A stretch of DNA of 64,000 nt from Pseudomonas sp. LS44 (GCF_024730785.1 NZ_CP102830.1:4006001-4070000), one strand, 5' to 3'; shown: positions 7,910 to 16,888, numbered from the stretch's first letter. Numbers and translations are program-made. The notes: generated by a model not told the origin, from the sequence alone.

Positions 7910-9007
7910 TCACCAATCAGCCCGGAGTTGCCCGAGTGGGTTGCCCCCCGACGCACCCGCAGGGGTACGCCGATAGCGATGCACTGCAGCTTCCTCCTCA
8001 CGCACGAGCGCCCCCTCGGCGATGAGGTAGTTGGCATGCGCCAACGTTTCGCCGACGGCCATCAGTTCGTCGAAACGACTTTTGACCCTCGGAAACAGCG
8101 CGGTCATCAGCTCAAGCGCGCTACGCGGCTCTTCACAGACGGCCAGCATTTGCTCCAGATGCACCTGGTGATGGGCCCGCAATTGGTCCAGTCGGTGGTG
8201 CAAATTGAAAAACGGACGCTCGTGCGCCGGCAGCACCAACAGGCTGTCAGGCAACTCACGCAGCCGCTCAATGGATTGCAGCCAGTCGCGCAACGGATCG
8301 GCGTCGGGCTCGGTCACCTGCACCGAGACCGTCGAGGTGATCCGTGGCAGCACCTGATCGCCGGATATCAACAGGCCGTCTGCCTCGGCATACAGACAGG
8401 CATGCTCGGGGGAATGGCCGCGGCCGATGACCACCTGCCAACGGCGTCCGCCGATGTCCAGCACGCTGCCTTCACTGAGGCGACGGAAGCCGGTCGGCAG
8501 GACCGTGCGGAAATGCTCGACCTGGATCAGCGGCAACATGGCCTCGGTCCGTTCGCTGTCGAACCCGGCCTTGTGGAAGTGATCGACAAACGCCCAGCTC
8601 GGCGTGGAATCTTTTGGCGCTCCCAGGTGCAGCCACTGGAACTCGCCGGCGGTCATGAACACCGGGCAGCGGAAGCGTTCGGCCAGCCAGCCGAGCACTC
8701 CGGCATGGTCGGAATGAAAGTGCGTGCAGATCACCCCGCGGAGCGGCAGGCCGTCCATCGCCTCGACAAACACCTGCTCCCACACTTCGCGGGTTTGCTC
8801 AGTGTTCAGACCGGTATCGACCGCCACCCAGCCGTCACCATGGCGCAGCAGGTAGAGGTTGATATGGTCCAACCCGAACGGCAGCGGCATGCGCAGCCAG
8901 AGCACGCCCGGCGCGACCTCCTGCACCTGCCCGTTGGCCGGCGGCTGCGGCCAGGGGAAGCGCAGGCCGTCACGCCATTCGTGGCCCTGGGCGTCGAGCT
9001 CAGCCAC
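7910..9007 (-). CDS. Metallo-beta-lactamase-fold hydrolase
   Basis: This cytoplasmic protein of about 365 aa has the metal-binding motif THFHSDHAG and later His/Asp ligands in GHSPEH and ISGDQ. A C-terminal helical extension of ~100 residues contains PAHERP. The fold covers thioesterases, lactonases and glyoxalase-II-like hydrolases; in this context hydrolysis of a steroid CoA ester or lactone is possible but unproven. Protein similarity starts at about VAELDAQGHEWRD. I therefore placed the start at a GTG overlapping the TGA of the preceding acyl-CoA ligase (another GTG is 9 bases upstream). Residues encoded further upstream are only the shadow of the ligase gene. The overlap implies translational coupling. 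Confidence 0.75.
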   Translation of the reverse strand: MAELDAQGHEWRDGLRFPWPQPPANGQVQEVAPGVLWLRMPLPFGLDHINLYLLRHGDGWVAVDTGLNTEQTREVWEQVFVEAMDGLPLRGVICTHFHSDHAGVLGWLAERFRCPVFMTAGEFQWLHLGAPKDSTPSWAFVDHFHKAGFDSERTEAMLPLIQVEHFRTVLPTGFRRLSEGSVLDIGGRRWQVVIGRGHSPEHACLYAEADGLLISGDQVLPRITSTVSVQVTEPDADPLRDWLQSIERLRELPDSLLVLPAHERPFFNLHHRLDQLRAHHQVHLEQMLAVCEEPRSALELMTALFPRVKSRFDELMAVGETLAHANYLIAEGALVREEEAAVHRYRRTPAGASGGNPLGQLRADW

Positions 9008-10862
9008 GGGAGTCACCGGCGAAGGCCGGCAGACCAGCCCGGGCCAGCAACTCGGCCGAGTACGGCTGATAGCTGCGGCTGCTTTCATCGCGGATGTACA
9101 GCGGGTCGGCAAAGGCCGTCGGGGCATAGCCCTGGCGCTGCAAGTCGACCTTGCGCAGCTTGAAGGTGCTGGTCAGGTCGGCCGCCGCCGACACCCGCAC
9201 GAACACCGGCGCGGCATAGCGCGGCAAGCGTGCCTCGGTCAGCGCGTAGAACGCCGCCGGGTCGAAGGCGTGGCCCTCCTGCATCAACACCGCCGCCATA
9301 CCGGCGCGGCCCTCATGCCCAGGCACCTGCACACCGTAGATGTTGATCAGCTCCAGCCCAGGGAAATCACTCAGGCCATCGGCGACTTCCTGGGTCGAGA
9401 CGTTCTCGCTCTTCCAGCGGAAGGTATCGCCGATGCGGTCGACGAAGTACAGGTAGCCGTCCTCGTTGTAGCGCAGCAGGTCACCCGAGCTCCAGAACGC
9501 ATCGCCCTGGCTGAAGACATTGCGGCGAATCTTGCTTTCGGTGGCCTCGGCCGAGGTGTAGCCCTCGAAGCGACCGCCGCCGATTTGCGGATGATTGACG
9601 ATAAAGCCCATGGCTTCGCCGATCTCGCCGACCTCGCACAGGCGGTAGAAGCCCTGCTCGTCGCGCGGATGACTTTCGCTATCGACGTCGTAACGCACCA
9701 GGCGCAGGTTGGTCTTTTCCCAGAACGGCACGCGACCGCAGGAGCCTGGGTAGTTGTCCACGTTGATCACTGCGGTGTTGGCCTCGGTGGCACCCCAGCC
9801 CTCGAAAATCTGGATCGGGCCGAAACGCTCCACCCAGCGCTGCCAGGTCTCCGGGCTCAGGCCGGCGCCGAGCATGCAGCGCAGGCTGTGCTCGCGATCA
9901 CCCGCCGCTTCCGGCTGGTTGAGCAGGTAGCGGCAGATTTCACCGATGTACTGGAACACGCTGATGCCGTTGCGGTTCACGTCTTTCCAGAACTCGCGGG
10001 TACTGAACTTGCGCCGCACCACGATGCTCGCCCCGCCGCGCAGCGCGGTGGAGGTCACCGAGGTGGCCGCCGCGCCGTGGTACAGCGGCAGGCAGCAGTA
10101 AAAGACATCCTCGGGCGTGACTTGCAGGGTTTCTTCCATCACATCGCCGGAAGACATCCAGCGCATATGGCTGTAACGCGCCGCTTTCGGCAGCCCGGTG
10201 GTGCCGGAGGTGAAAATCAGCAGGCCCGTTGTCTCGGCCGGCAGGTCCGCGCGCAAGTCGCGCGGGAATGCCGTGCGCGGTGCAGCCGCCACCTGTGCGG
10301 CAAAGCTGGCATCGACCCTGGCGAGCAGTGCCTCGCTGGCGGGGTTCTCGGCGTCCGGCACCAGCCACCAGGGCAGATCCGGCAGGCCTTCGGTCGCCAG
10401 CAGATTGGCCAGGCATTCCTCGCCGACCACCACAGCCTTGGCTCCCGTGGATTCCAGCGCATGCACCAGTGGCCGGCCGTTGACCTGGGTATTGATGAAG
10501 GCTGCCACCACACCCAGCTTGGCCAGACCGAACCAGCTGCAGAAAAACTCCGGACGGTTCTCCATGGCAATGGCGCAGACATCGCCCGGACGCAAGCCAC
10601 GGGCATGGAAAGCATGGGCCAGTTGGTTGGCGCGCGCGTCCACCTCGGCATAGCTCAGGCACTGCTCGCCATAGATCAGAAACGGGCGCTCAGGAAAACG
10701 CCGCGCCTGCTCTTCCACGCGGTCGGCGATGGTGTAGCGGTCCGCCGGCTTGATCTGCCCGCTGGCCACTGAGCGGCGATCCAGGAGGGCCTGGGTCTGC
10801 TCGCGGGACACAGGTTTGTTGTCGACACTCGACAGTTGACTCAGTTCGTTGAAATCGTTCAT
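9000..10862 (-). CDS. FATP-type acyl-CoA synthetase (steroid or fatty acyl-CoA ligase)
   Basis: This 620-aa adenylate-forming enzyme has the AMP-binding P-loop FTSGTTGLPKAARYSH, the GWGATEAN motif and a late DRIGDTFRWKSENVST hinge. The form of these motifs matches the FATP/very-long-chain acyl-CoA synthetase branch rather than FadD. It would activate a carboxylic side chain to the CoA thioester with ATP, probably of a steroid given the surrounding genes; branched or long fatty acids are alternatives. The ATG at 10862 has GGAGG five bases upstream and is preferred to an ATG 30 bases earlier that overlaps the OYE gene. It overlaps the following hydrolase gene by a few bases. Confidence 0.85.
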   Translation of the reverse strand: MNDFNELSQLSSVDNKPVSREQTQALLDRRSVASGQIKPADRYTIADRVEEQARRFPERPFLIYGEQCLSYAEVDARANQLAHAFHARGLRPGDVCAIAMENRPEFFCSWFGLAKLGVVAAFINTQVNGRPLVHALESTGAKAVVVGEECLANLLATEGLPDLPWWLVPDAENPASEALLARVDASFAAQVAAAPRTAFPRDLRADLPAETTGLLIFTSGTTGLPKAARYSHMRWMSSGDVMEETLQVTPEDVFYCCLPLYHGAAATSVTSTALRGGASIVVRRKFSTREFWKDVNRNGISVFQYIGEICRYLLNQPEAAGDREHSLRCMLGAGLSPETWQRWVERFGPIQIFEGWGATEANTAVINVDNYPGSCGRVPFWEKTNLRLVRYDVDSESHPRDEQGFYRLCEVGEIGEAMGFIVNHPQIGGGRFEGYTSAEATESKIRRNVFSQGDAFWSSGDLLRYNEDGYLYFVDRIGDTFRWKSENVSTQEVADGLSDFPGLELINIYGVQVPGHEGRAGMAAVLMQEGHAFDPAAFYALTEARLPRYAAPVFVRVSAAADLTSTFKLRKVDLQRQGYAPTAFADPLYIRDESSRSYQPYSAELLARAGLPAFAGDSRG

Positions 10863-10888
10863 CCCTACCTCCGCAAAAGACCTGCCAT

Positions 10889-11962
10889 TCATGCCAACGC
10901 TCTCGCCCCGTTCGGGTAATCCGAATAACCACGGGCACCAGGGGAATACAGGGTCTTGCGATCGAAACCGGACAGCGGCAGCCCCGCACGCAGGCGCTCG
11001 ACCAGATCCGGGTTGCCGATGAAATGCCGGGCGAACGACACCGCTTCACCCTGCCCGGCCTCCAGCGCCGCCGTTGCCGACGGGCCATCGAAGCCGTCAT
11101 TGAGGATCAGCCCACTACTGCTGTACTGATGCGCCAGGGCAAAGGCATCCAGCTCGGCCAGCGGCGAACGCATGATGTGCAGGTAGGCCAGGCCCAGCGG
11201 CTCGACCACCGTGCACAGTGCTGCCGCCGTGGCGGCCGGATCGGCGTCGCTAATATCGTTGTAAGAGTTGCCCGGACACAGGCGGAAACCCACTCGCCCG
11301 GCCCCGATGGCCGTGGCCATGGCGCCCAGCACCTCGGCCGGGAAACGCACACGGTTTTCGGTGTTGCCGCCGTAGCGGTCATCGCGCAGGTTGCTGCCCG
11401 AAGCCATGAACTGCATCGGCAGGTAACCGCTGGTGCAATGCAGCTCGACGCCGTCGAAGCCGGCTTCGCGGGCATTCAGTGCGGCGCGGCGATATTCCTC
11501 GATCACCGTGGCGACCTCGTCCAGGGCCAGTGCTTGCGGCTCGTCGCTATCGACCAGGCCGGCGGCATCGCTGAACAACTGGGTGTGCGCGCGCACCGCG
11601 GAGGGTGCCACGGTCAACGCACCGGCCGGCTTGTTGTGATGGCTGGCCGCCCGGCCGACGTGCATCAGTTGCAGGACGATCCGTCCGCCGGCGTCATGCA
11701 CCGCTCGGGTGACTTTGCGCCAGGCAGCGATCTGCTCAGTGCTGTAGATCGCCGGGGTGCGGCAATAACCGAGGCCATTGGCCGAGGGCGCGGTGCCTTC
11801 GGCGACAATCAGCCCGGCACTCGCGCGCTGGCGGTAGTAGTCGACCATTTCCGCTGTCGGCACCGCGCGGGCATCGGCACGGCTGCGGGTCATCGGCGCC
11901 ATGACGATACGGTTGGCCAACTCCAGCTCACCCAACCGTACCGGCTCAAACAAGATGCTCAT
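10889..11962 (-). CDS. Old Yellow Enzyme (NADH:flavin oxidoreductase) with altered active-site pair
   Basis: This 357-aa FMN TIM-barrel begins ILFEPVRLGELELANRIVMAPMTRS and contains DRYGG(N)TENR and the C-terminal IGNPDLVERL, as in NemA/OYE enzymes that reduce activated C=C bonds. The usual substrate-anchoring His-x-x-Asn/His (HSANGYL in OYE1) here reads HCTSGYL: the His is kept but the second residue is Ser, while the following Tyr remains. That suggests altered carbonyl binding. Steroid enones are plausible substrates. GAGGAG lies 5 bases before the ATG, so the start is secure. It lies between the SnoaL-like gene and the acyl-CoA ligase in one minus-strand unit. Confidence 0.85.
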   Translation of the reverse strand: MSILFEPVRLGELELANRIVMAPMTRSRADARAVPTAEMVDYYRQRASAGLIVAEGTAPSANGLGYCRTPAIYSTEQIAAWRKVTRAVHDAGGRIVLQLMHVGRAASHHNKPAGALTVAPSAVRAHTQLFSDAAGLVDSDEPQALALDEVATVIEEYRRAALNAREAGFDGVELHCTSGYLPMQFMASGSNLRDDRYGGNTENRVRFPAEVLGAMATAIGAGRVGFRLCPGNSYNDISDADPAATAAALCTVVEPLGLAYLHIMRSPLAELDAFALAHQYSSSGLILNDGFDGPSATAALEAGQGEAVSFARHFIGNPDLVERLRAGLPLSGFDRKTLYSPGARGYSDYPNGARALA

Positions 11963-11971
11963 ATCGACTCC

Positions 11972-12607
11972 TCAGCGCACACGAATCTTCGGCGCCTGGG
12001 TGGAACGGCGCAGCGTGTTAAGGAATTGTTCCAGGGGCGCCGCCGGGGCGACTTGCGGCAGGCAGTCCTTGTCCGGGCGATTGGCCCAGAACTCGGTCCA
12101 GGACGGGAACAGATCGTGGAACGTGCCGAAATACGGTTCACGTCCCGGCCAGCGCATTTTCCGCTCGCCAATCGGTGGCTTGTTCAAGTCGCTGGCGTAC
12201 CAGTAGCAAGGCAGGCGCCGACGGAAGTACCAGCGCCCGTCGATGCGCTCGTAGTCGTCCCAATAGAGCATCTGCATGGTCACCCATTCCGGGCCGGTCT
12301 CATGCTCGTTCTTCGAGTACACGACGCCCACCGCGTGGTCGGCGTCGACAAACTCGATGATGTGCTGACCCAGGTGGTGCGAGGTGCCGCTGAACTGGTC
12401 GCGCAGGGTCGAATCGACCCAGGCTTTCAGATGCGCGCGACCGGTCTTTTCACGGCCGACGCGGATGTCCGCGGCGAACAGGTTGACGTGCGCATCGAGG
12501 TCACGCATGTCCAGCGACAACGAATACTTGCCGGCCAGTTGGCGAATCTCCTCGATCGACTCGAGGCGGTCGATACGCGCCAGCAATGCGCTCTGCTCCA
12601 TGCTCAT
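11972..12607 (-). CDS. SnoaL-like (NTF2-fold) protein, possible steroid dehydratase/isomerase
   Basis: This is a single-domain alpha+beta protein of about 211 aa with the SnoaL_4/NTF2-like layout: an N-terminal helix LESIEEIRQLAGKYSLSLDMRDLDAHVNLF, then curved-sheet strands such as HHLGQHIIEFVDADHAVGVVYSKNEHE. The fold is shared with ketosteroid isomerase and with bile-acid 7alpha-dehydratase (BaiE), so removal or shift of a ring hydroxyl/double bond is a reasonable inference. I cannot identify the catalytic residues with certainty. Its ATG overlaps the TGA of the upstream SDR (TGATG); a second ATG 6 bases later has better-spaced GGAG. Coupled expression with the two SDR genes is expected. 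Confidence 0.72.
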   Translation of the reverse strand: MSMEQSALLARIDRLESIEEIRQLAGKYSLSLDMRDLDAHVNLFAADIRVGREKTGRAHLKAWVDSTLRDQFSGTSHHLGQHIIEFVDADHAVGVVYSKNEHETGPEWVTMQMLYWDDYERIDGRWYFRRRLPCYWYASDLNKPPIGERKMRWPGREPYFGTFHDLFPSWTEFWANRPDKDCLPQVAPAAPLEQFLNTLRRSTQAPKIRVR

Positions 12608-13383
12608 CACTCCAGCACCGTATAGAGCTCCGAGCTGCGCCCGCCATCCACCGGCAGGCAAGCGCCGGTGATGTAGGAAGCTTCGTCGGAGGCCAGGAAG
12701 AGGATCGCGTTAGCCAGCTCCTGCGGCTGTCCGACGCGGCGCAGCGGGATCAGCTTTTCGGTGTTGGCGCGGGTCTTGTCGTCGGCCAACATGCCGGCGG
12801 TGGCCGGGGTATCGACGACGCCCGGGATCACCACGTTGCAGCGGATCTTGCTGCTCGCGCCTTCCGAGGCGGCGGCGCGGCTGAAGTTCATCACCGCCGC
12901 CTTGGCGGCCGAGTAGCCGGCCATCCACGGCGTGCCAAACAGGCCGCAGATCGAGGCGATGTTGACGATGGCGCCACCACTGCCCTGGGCTTTCATCAGG
13001 GTCATGGCCGTGCGCGTGCCCCAGAAGGTACCGTCGACCGTGGTGGCGAAATTCGAGTGCCAGTCGGCAGTCGAGGTGCTGTCGATAGCGCCCCAGCTAT
13101 AGGCCATGGCGTTGTTGACCAGAATATCCAGGCGCCCGTGCTGCTTGGCAGCCGCCTCGATGGCGGCGACGAATACCTGCTCGTTGCTGACATCGGCCAC
13201 GGTCCATTCGGCCTTGCCACCGGCATCGCGGATGGCCGAGGCCACCGCTTGCAGCGGCTCTTTAGTGCGACCGCACAGCACCACGGTCGCGCCTTCTTCG
13301 GCGAAACGTTTGGCCGTGGCGGCACCGATGCCCGAACCGGCACCGGTGATAAACGCGATTTTTCCCTGCAGACGTGCGCTCAT
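12607..13383 (-). CDS. Short-chain dehydrogenase/reductase
   Basis: This classical SDR of 258 aa has TGAGSGIG at residues ~13-20, an Arg after the second strand (LCGRTKEP) that points to NADP(H), NNA, and Ser plus YSAAK with a normal VDGG C-terminus. The NAG motif reads NNAMAY, a small departure. The ATG at 13383 has GGGAG 6 bases upstream; the longer open frame above it overlaps the preceding SDR and is not needed. It is the second gene of the minus-strand unit and is coupled to the SnoaL-like gene. A hydroxysteroid dehydrogenase role is inferred from position only. Confidence 0.85.
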   Translation of the reverse strand: MSARLQGKIAFITGAGSGIGAATAKRFAEEGATVVLCGRTKEPLQAVASAIRDAGGKAEWTVADVSNEQVFVAAIEAAAKQHGRLDILVNNAMAYSWGAIDSTSTADWHSNFATTVDGTFWGTRTAMTLMKAQGSGGAIVNIASICGLFGTPWMAGYSAAKAAVMNFSRAAASEGASSKIRCNVVIPGVVDTPATAGMLADDKTRANTEKLIPLRRVGQPQELANAILFLASDEASYITGACLPVDGGRSSELYTVLE

Positions 13384-13397
13384 GGCGTGCTCCCGGC

Positions 13398-14132
13398 TTA
13401 GATGAAGGCCATGCCGCCGTTGACGGCGAGGTTCTGACCGGTGATGAAGCCGGCGTCTTCGCTGGCGAGGAATACCGCTACTTTGGCGATCTCGTCGGTT
13501 TCGCCCATGCGGCCGAGAGGGATGCCCTTGAGCATGCTTTGCATCCACTCATCCGGGATGCCGGCCATCATTGGCGTGTTGGTCGGACCAGGCACGATGG
13601 TGTTGACGCGGATGCCGCTGGCGGCCAGTTCGCGCGCCATGCTACGGGTCAGCCCCATCACCCCGGCCTTGGCCGCGCAGTAGTGGCTCGGGCCTTCGCC
13701 GGTCACTGCCGAGGTGCTGGAGATATTGATCACCGTGCCCTTGGTGCCGGTCTTTTGCATCAGGCGCACCGCTTCACGGCTGCACAGGAAGACCCCGGTG
13801 AGGTTGACGCCGATGACCCGCTGCCAGTTCTCGTCAGGGGTCTCGACAAAGGCATCGACCGAGCCGACGCCGGCATTGTTGACCAGGATGTCGACACGGC
13901 CGAAACGCGCCTCGACCGCGGCCATCGCGGCAGCCACCGACGCGCTGTCGGCGACATTGCACACCAGCGCCAGAGCGTCTTCGCCCAGGCCGGCGATGGT
14001 CTGCTGCGCAGCCTCAAGATTGATATCGGCGGCCACCACCAACGCGCCGGCTTCGGCAAAGCCCTTGACCATAGCCCGCCCCATGCCTTGGCCGGCACCG
14101 GTAACGAACGCCACCTTGTTCGATAACTTCAT
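13398..14132 (-). CDS. Short-chain dehydrogenase/reductase (first gene of unit)
   Basis: This 244-aa classical SDR carries TGAGQGMG, VAADIN (Asp at the end of strand 2, pointing to NAD), NNAGVG, a Ser in INISSTSA, YCAAK and VNGG. Layout and length are those of hydroxyacyl/hydroxysteroid dehydrogenases. GGAGA lies 9 bases before the ATG. It is the promoter-proximal gene of the run SDR-SDR-SnoaL-OYE-ligase-hydrolase-DUF1302 and has a 19-bp box 100 bp upstream, divergent from the MFS/TesD unit. Substrate unknown. Confidence 0.86.
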   Translation of the reverse strand: MKLSNKVAFVTGAGQGMGRAMVKGFAEAGALVVAADINLEAAQQTIAGLGEDALALVCNVADSASVAAAMAAVEARFGRVDILVNNAGVGSVDAFVETPDENWQRVIGVNLTGVFLCSREAVRLMQKTGTKGTVINISSTSAVTGEGPSHYCAAKAGVMGLTRSMARELAASGIRVNTIVPGPTNTPMMAGIPDEWMQSMLKGIPLGRMGETDEIAKVAVFLASEDAGFITGQNLAVNGGMAFI

Positions 14133-14232
14133 TCTTGTTGTTCTCCGCAGCTCGTATCCATTCCGACTCCCCAGTGCTGGACGCCTGACGGTCGGGTACG
14201 GAACGAATAATTAACCCTGCTAGGAAGAACAA

Positions 14233-14251
14233 CATCGTCCGATAAGACTAA
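14233..14251 (-). promoter_or_regulatory. Steroid-operon box (site 2, SDR side)
   Basis: In the sense of the SDR operon it reads TTAGTCTTATCGGACGATG, a full match to the shared pattern. It ends 100 bp before the SDR start. A separate palindrome, GGACAT-N7-ATGTCC, lies at 14273-14291 between this box and the one facing the MFS gene. Confidence 0.65.
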
Positions 14252-14305
14252 GAAATGCAGGACGCCCCCAAGGGACATCGAGCGAATGTCCGCACCTGGG
14301 CGAAT

Positions 14306-14324
14306 GTGGTCTGAATGGACGATG
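14306..14324 (+). promoter_or_regulatory. Steroid-operon box (site 3, MFS side)
   Basis: It reads GTGGTCTGAATGGACGATG on the plus strand and ends 65 bp before the MFS start codon. Together with site 2 it gives each divergent operon its own, outward-oriented copy. Confidence 0.65.
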
Positions 14325-14389
14325 TCGAAGCCTTCAACCAGAGGGACGATCCCGCTCACTAGAACAAGACAAGATCGGGAGCACTCGCT

Positions 14390-15724
14390 ATGAACTCACC
14401 CATCCGCCCCACTTGGCGCACTCACTACGCGTTGTTCGTGCTGGCCATCATTTACGTTTTCAACTACATCGACCGGCAGTTGATGGCGATCCTGATCGAG
14501 CCGGTAAAAGCCGAGTTCGGCATTTCCGACACTGGCATCGGCTTGCTCTCGGGGGTGACGTTCGCGATCTTCTATACCTTCTTCGGCTTCCCGCTTGGGC
14601 GCCTGTCCGACCGCATCGGCCGCAAGCCGGTGATCGCCGTGTGCTGCATCGCCTGGAGCGTGATGACCATGGCCTGCGGCCTGGCCACCAGCTTCCTGCT
14701 GCTGGTGCTGGCGCGGATCGGTGTGGCCGTCGGCGAAGCCGGCGGTACCGCGCCGTCGGTGGCGATGGTCTCCGAGCTGTACCCGCCAGAGCGCCGCTCC
14801 ACCGCCCTGTCGATCCTGATGCTCGGTTCCAGCCTCGGTGCGATCGTGGGCCTGGGTTGCGGTGGCTGGGTCGCCCAGCATTACGGCTGGCGCTTCGCCT
14901 TCCTGATCATCGGCGCCCCGGGCATCTTCCTCGGCCTGTTGTTGTGGTTCACCGTGCGCACCCCGACTGCGGCACCGGCGCCCAAACAGCTGCTGCAGAC
15001 GCCGCAGGAAGGCTGGGCCCAGACCCTGAGCCTGCTGCTGCAGACCCCGTCTTTCATCTGGATCGCGCTTACCGGCGGCGCCTGGGCCATTGCCGGCTAT
15101 GGCATGGGCACCTGGAGCCCGAGCTTCCTGATCCGCTCCCACGGTCTGAGCCTGCAGGAAGCCGGCTTCCTCGTCGGCGTAGTCGGCGGCGTCGGCGCCA
15201 CCATCGGCACCCTGGTCTGCGGCATGCTCACCGACCGCATGGCCCGCCGCGATGCTGGCTGGCAGATGGGCATACCCTTGCTCGGCACGCTGATCTGCAT
15301 CCCGTGCGCCCTGGCTTACTTCCTCTTGCCAGCCGGCATTGCCTTCCATATCGGCAGCATTCCGGTACCGACCGCGTTCATTTTCTACAGCGTGTTCAGC
15401 TTCTTCGGCACCTGGTGGGCAACGCCCTGCCTGGGCGCGATCACTCACCTGTTCCCCGCCGCCCGCATGGCCCAAGCCACCGCGCTTTTCGTCATGTCCA
15501 TGACCCTGTTCGGCGTCGGTCTCGGCCCGCTGCTCACCGGCATGCTCAGCGACTACCTCACGCCGAGCCTGGGTGTTGAAGCGCTGCGCTATGCGCTGGC
15601 GGCTTCGACCTCGATGCCGCTGCTCGCCGCCGTGTTCATCGCGATGGCCCTGCCACGCTATCGCGCTCAACTGACCAAACCGACCGCGCCCCTCGCCGAG
15701 CCGGCGAATGCGGTCACTGCCTGA
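14390..15724 (+). CDS. MFS transporter, Spinster-like
   Basis: This 444-aa inner-membrane carrier has about 12 hydrophobic segments. It has the MFS loop 2-3 signature GRLSDRIGRKPV and the N-terminal NYIDRQLMAILIEPVKAEF block typical of the Spinster-like branch. That branch includes many proteins next to aromatic- and steroid-catabolic genes. Import of the steroid or an intermediate is the likely role; export cannot be excluded. GGGAG lies 8 bases before the ATG. It is the first gene of a plus-strand unit with the TesD-type hydrolase 17 bases downstream, and a homologous carrier stands at the right edge of the window. Confidence 0.88.
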   Translation: MNSPIRPTWRTHYALFVLAIIYVFNYIDRQLMAILIEPVKAEFGISDTGIGLLSGVTFAIFYTFFGFPLGRLSDRIGRKPVIAVCCIAWSVMTMACGLATSFLLLVLARIGVAVGEAGGTAPSVAMVSELYPPERRSTALSILMLGSSLGAIVGLGCGGWVAQHYGWRFAFLIIGAPGIFLGLLLWFTVRTPTAAPAPKQLLQTPQEGWAQTLSLLLQTPSFIWIALTGGAWAIAGYGMGTWSPSFLIRSHGLSLQEAGFLVGVVGGVGATIGTLVCGMLTDRMARRDAGWQMGIPLLGTLICIPCALAYFLLPAGIAFHIGSIPVPTAFIFYSVFSFFGTWWATPCLGAITHLFPAARMAQATALFVMSMTLFGVGLGPLLTGMLSDYLTPSLGVEALRYALAASTSMPLLAAVFIAMALPRYRAQLTKPTAPLAEPANAVTA

Positions 15725-15741
15725 CTCCTGGAGATTCATTT

Positions 15742-16572
15742 ATGTCTGAACAAGACCTGCCACTGCCCATCGGTCACTTCGTCACCCTGAACGACGGCCT
15801 GCGCCTGCACTATCTCGATGAAGGCAGCGGCCCCGTGGTCCTCTGGCTGCATGGCAGCGGCCCGGGCGCCAGCGGTTTCAGCAACTTCAAGGGCAACTAC
15901 CCGGAGTTCGTCGCCGCCGGCTACCGCAACCTGATCCTCGACCTGCCGGGCTTCGGCCGCTCGGACAAACCCGAGGACGCCCAGTACAACCTGGAGTTCT
16001 TCGTCAAGGCCGTGTCCGGCTTCCTCAAGGCCATCGACGTGCAGCGCTGCACCCTGCTCGGCAACTCCCTGGGCGGCGCCATCTCCCTGGGCCTGGCCCT
16101 GGCCGAGCCGGAGGCTGTCGAAGCGCTGATCCTGATGGCCCCGGGCGGGGTCGAAGAACGCGAGACCTACTTCCAGATGCCCGGCATCCAGCGCATGGTC
16201 GGGCTGTACAGCCAAGGCCCGCTGGACATCGAACAGATGCGCCAGATCATGAACCTGCAACTGTTCGACGCCTCGCAACTGCCGGACAGCCTGCTGGCCG
16301 AACGCGTGGCCGTGGCAGTGCATCAGCCGCGCAACCTGTTCACCACCATGCTGGTGCCGAACATGACCGAACGCCTGGGTGAACTGCGTGTGCCGATCCT
16401 CGGTTTCTGGGGCACCAACGACAACTTCAACCCGGTCAGCGGCGCGATGAAAGTGCTCGATAACGCTCCGCATGCGCGCTTTATCCTGCTCAACCGCTGC
16501 GGGCACTGGGTCCAGGTCGAACATCGCGAACTGTTCAACCGTTCCTGCATCGATTTCCTGCGCGAACAATAA
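15742..16572 (+). CDS. tesD: meta-cleavage product C-C hydrolase (TesD/HsaD type)
   Basis: This 276-aa alpha/beta-hydrolase has a complete triad: Ser109 in GNSLGG, Asp227 in GTNDNFNP and His255 in CGHWVQVEH. The oxyanion loop is HGSGPGA, characteristic of MhpC/BphD/HsaD enzymes. HsaD/TesD cleave the 4,5-9,10-diseco ring-A product of steroid catabolism into a 2-hydroxyhexadienoate and the C/D-ring acid. The presence of KstD-, KshB-, HsaA- and HsaB-like genes in the window makes the steroid substrate the best choice over biphenyl or phenylpropionate. The dioxygenase that makes its substrate is not in the window. GGAG lies 8 bases before the ATG. Confidence 0.82.
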   Translation: MSEQDLPLPIGHFVTLNDGLRLHYLDEGSGPVVLWLHGSGPGASGFSNFKGNYPEFVAAGYRNLILDLPGFGRSDKPEDAQYNLEFFVKAVSGFLKAIDVQRCTLLGNSLGGAISLGLALAEPEAVEALILMAPGGVEERETYFQMPGIQRMVGLYSQGPLDIEQMRQIMNLQLFDASQLPDSLLAERVAVAVHQPRNLFTTMLVPNMTERLGELRVPILGFWGTNDNFNPVSGAMKVLDNAPHARFILLNRCGHWVQVEHRELFNRSCIDFLREQ

Positions 16573-16665
16573 GGCAGTACATCAGTTACGTGTTAAGACA
16601 TGCAGGCCTGCCAGGTGATGGCTACGGGTCTTTTCCCGGGTTCGCCGACTGCGTCTGGGCAGCGG

Positions 16666-16784
16666 CGCTTTTGTAGGGCGGGTTAGCTGCGCAGCGGCGT
16701 AACCCGCCGGCGGTGTCGGCCTGTACGGCGGCGTCCAACCGGGTTGGTGGGTTACGCCTACGGCTAACCCACCCTACAAAAGCG
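16666..16784. repeat. Family A intergenic inverted repeat
   Basis: CGCTTTTGTAGGGCGGGTTAG on one side is mirrored by CTAACCCACCCTACAAAAGCG on the other. The downstream motif AACACTTAACGGGTACAT recurs after other family A copies. It occupies most of the 316-bp gap between tesD and the flavoprotein gene; no 19-bp box was seen here. Confidence 0.85.
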
Positions 16785-16888
16785 GTGTGCAACACTTAAC
16801 GGGTACATAGCCAACAATAAGCATCCTGCGCCAGCGGCAACCTCGCCGCTGGCGCAGCGACAGGCCACCAGCAAGGGCTGAGATAACA

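Noticed and set aside
7854..7916. ATG start of the DUF1302 gene at 7916
   Set aside because: It would overlap the preceding gene and put a long non-signal stretch before the signal peptide; the GTG at 7853 has AGGAG at good spacing.
8859..12625. Long plus-strand frames opposite the ligase and OYE genes
   Set aside because: There are no recognisable motifs, and codon-position GC follows the minus-strand genes, which have Shine-Dalgarno sites and overlapping starts and stops.
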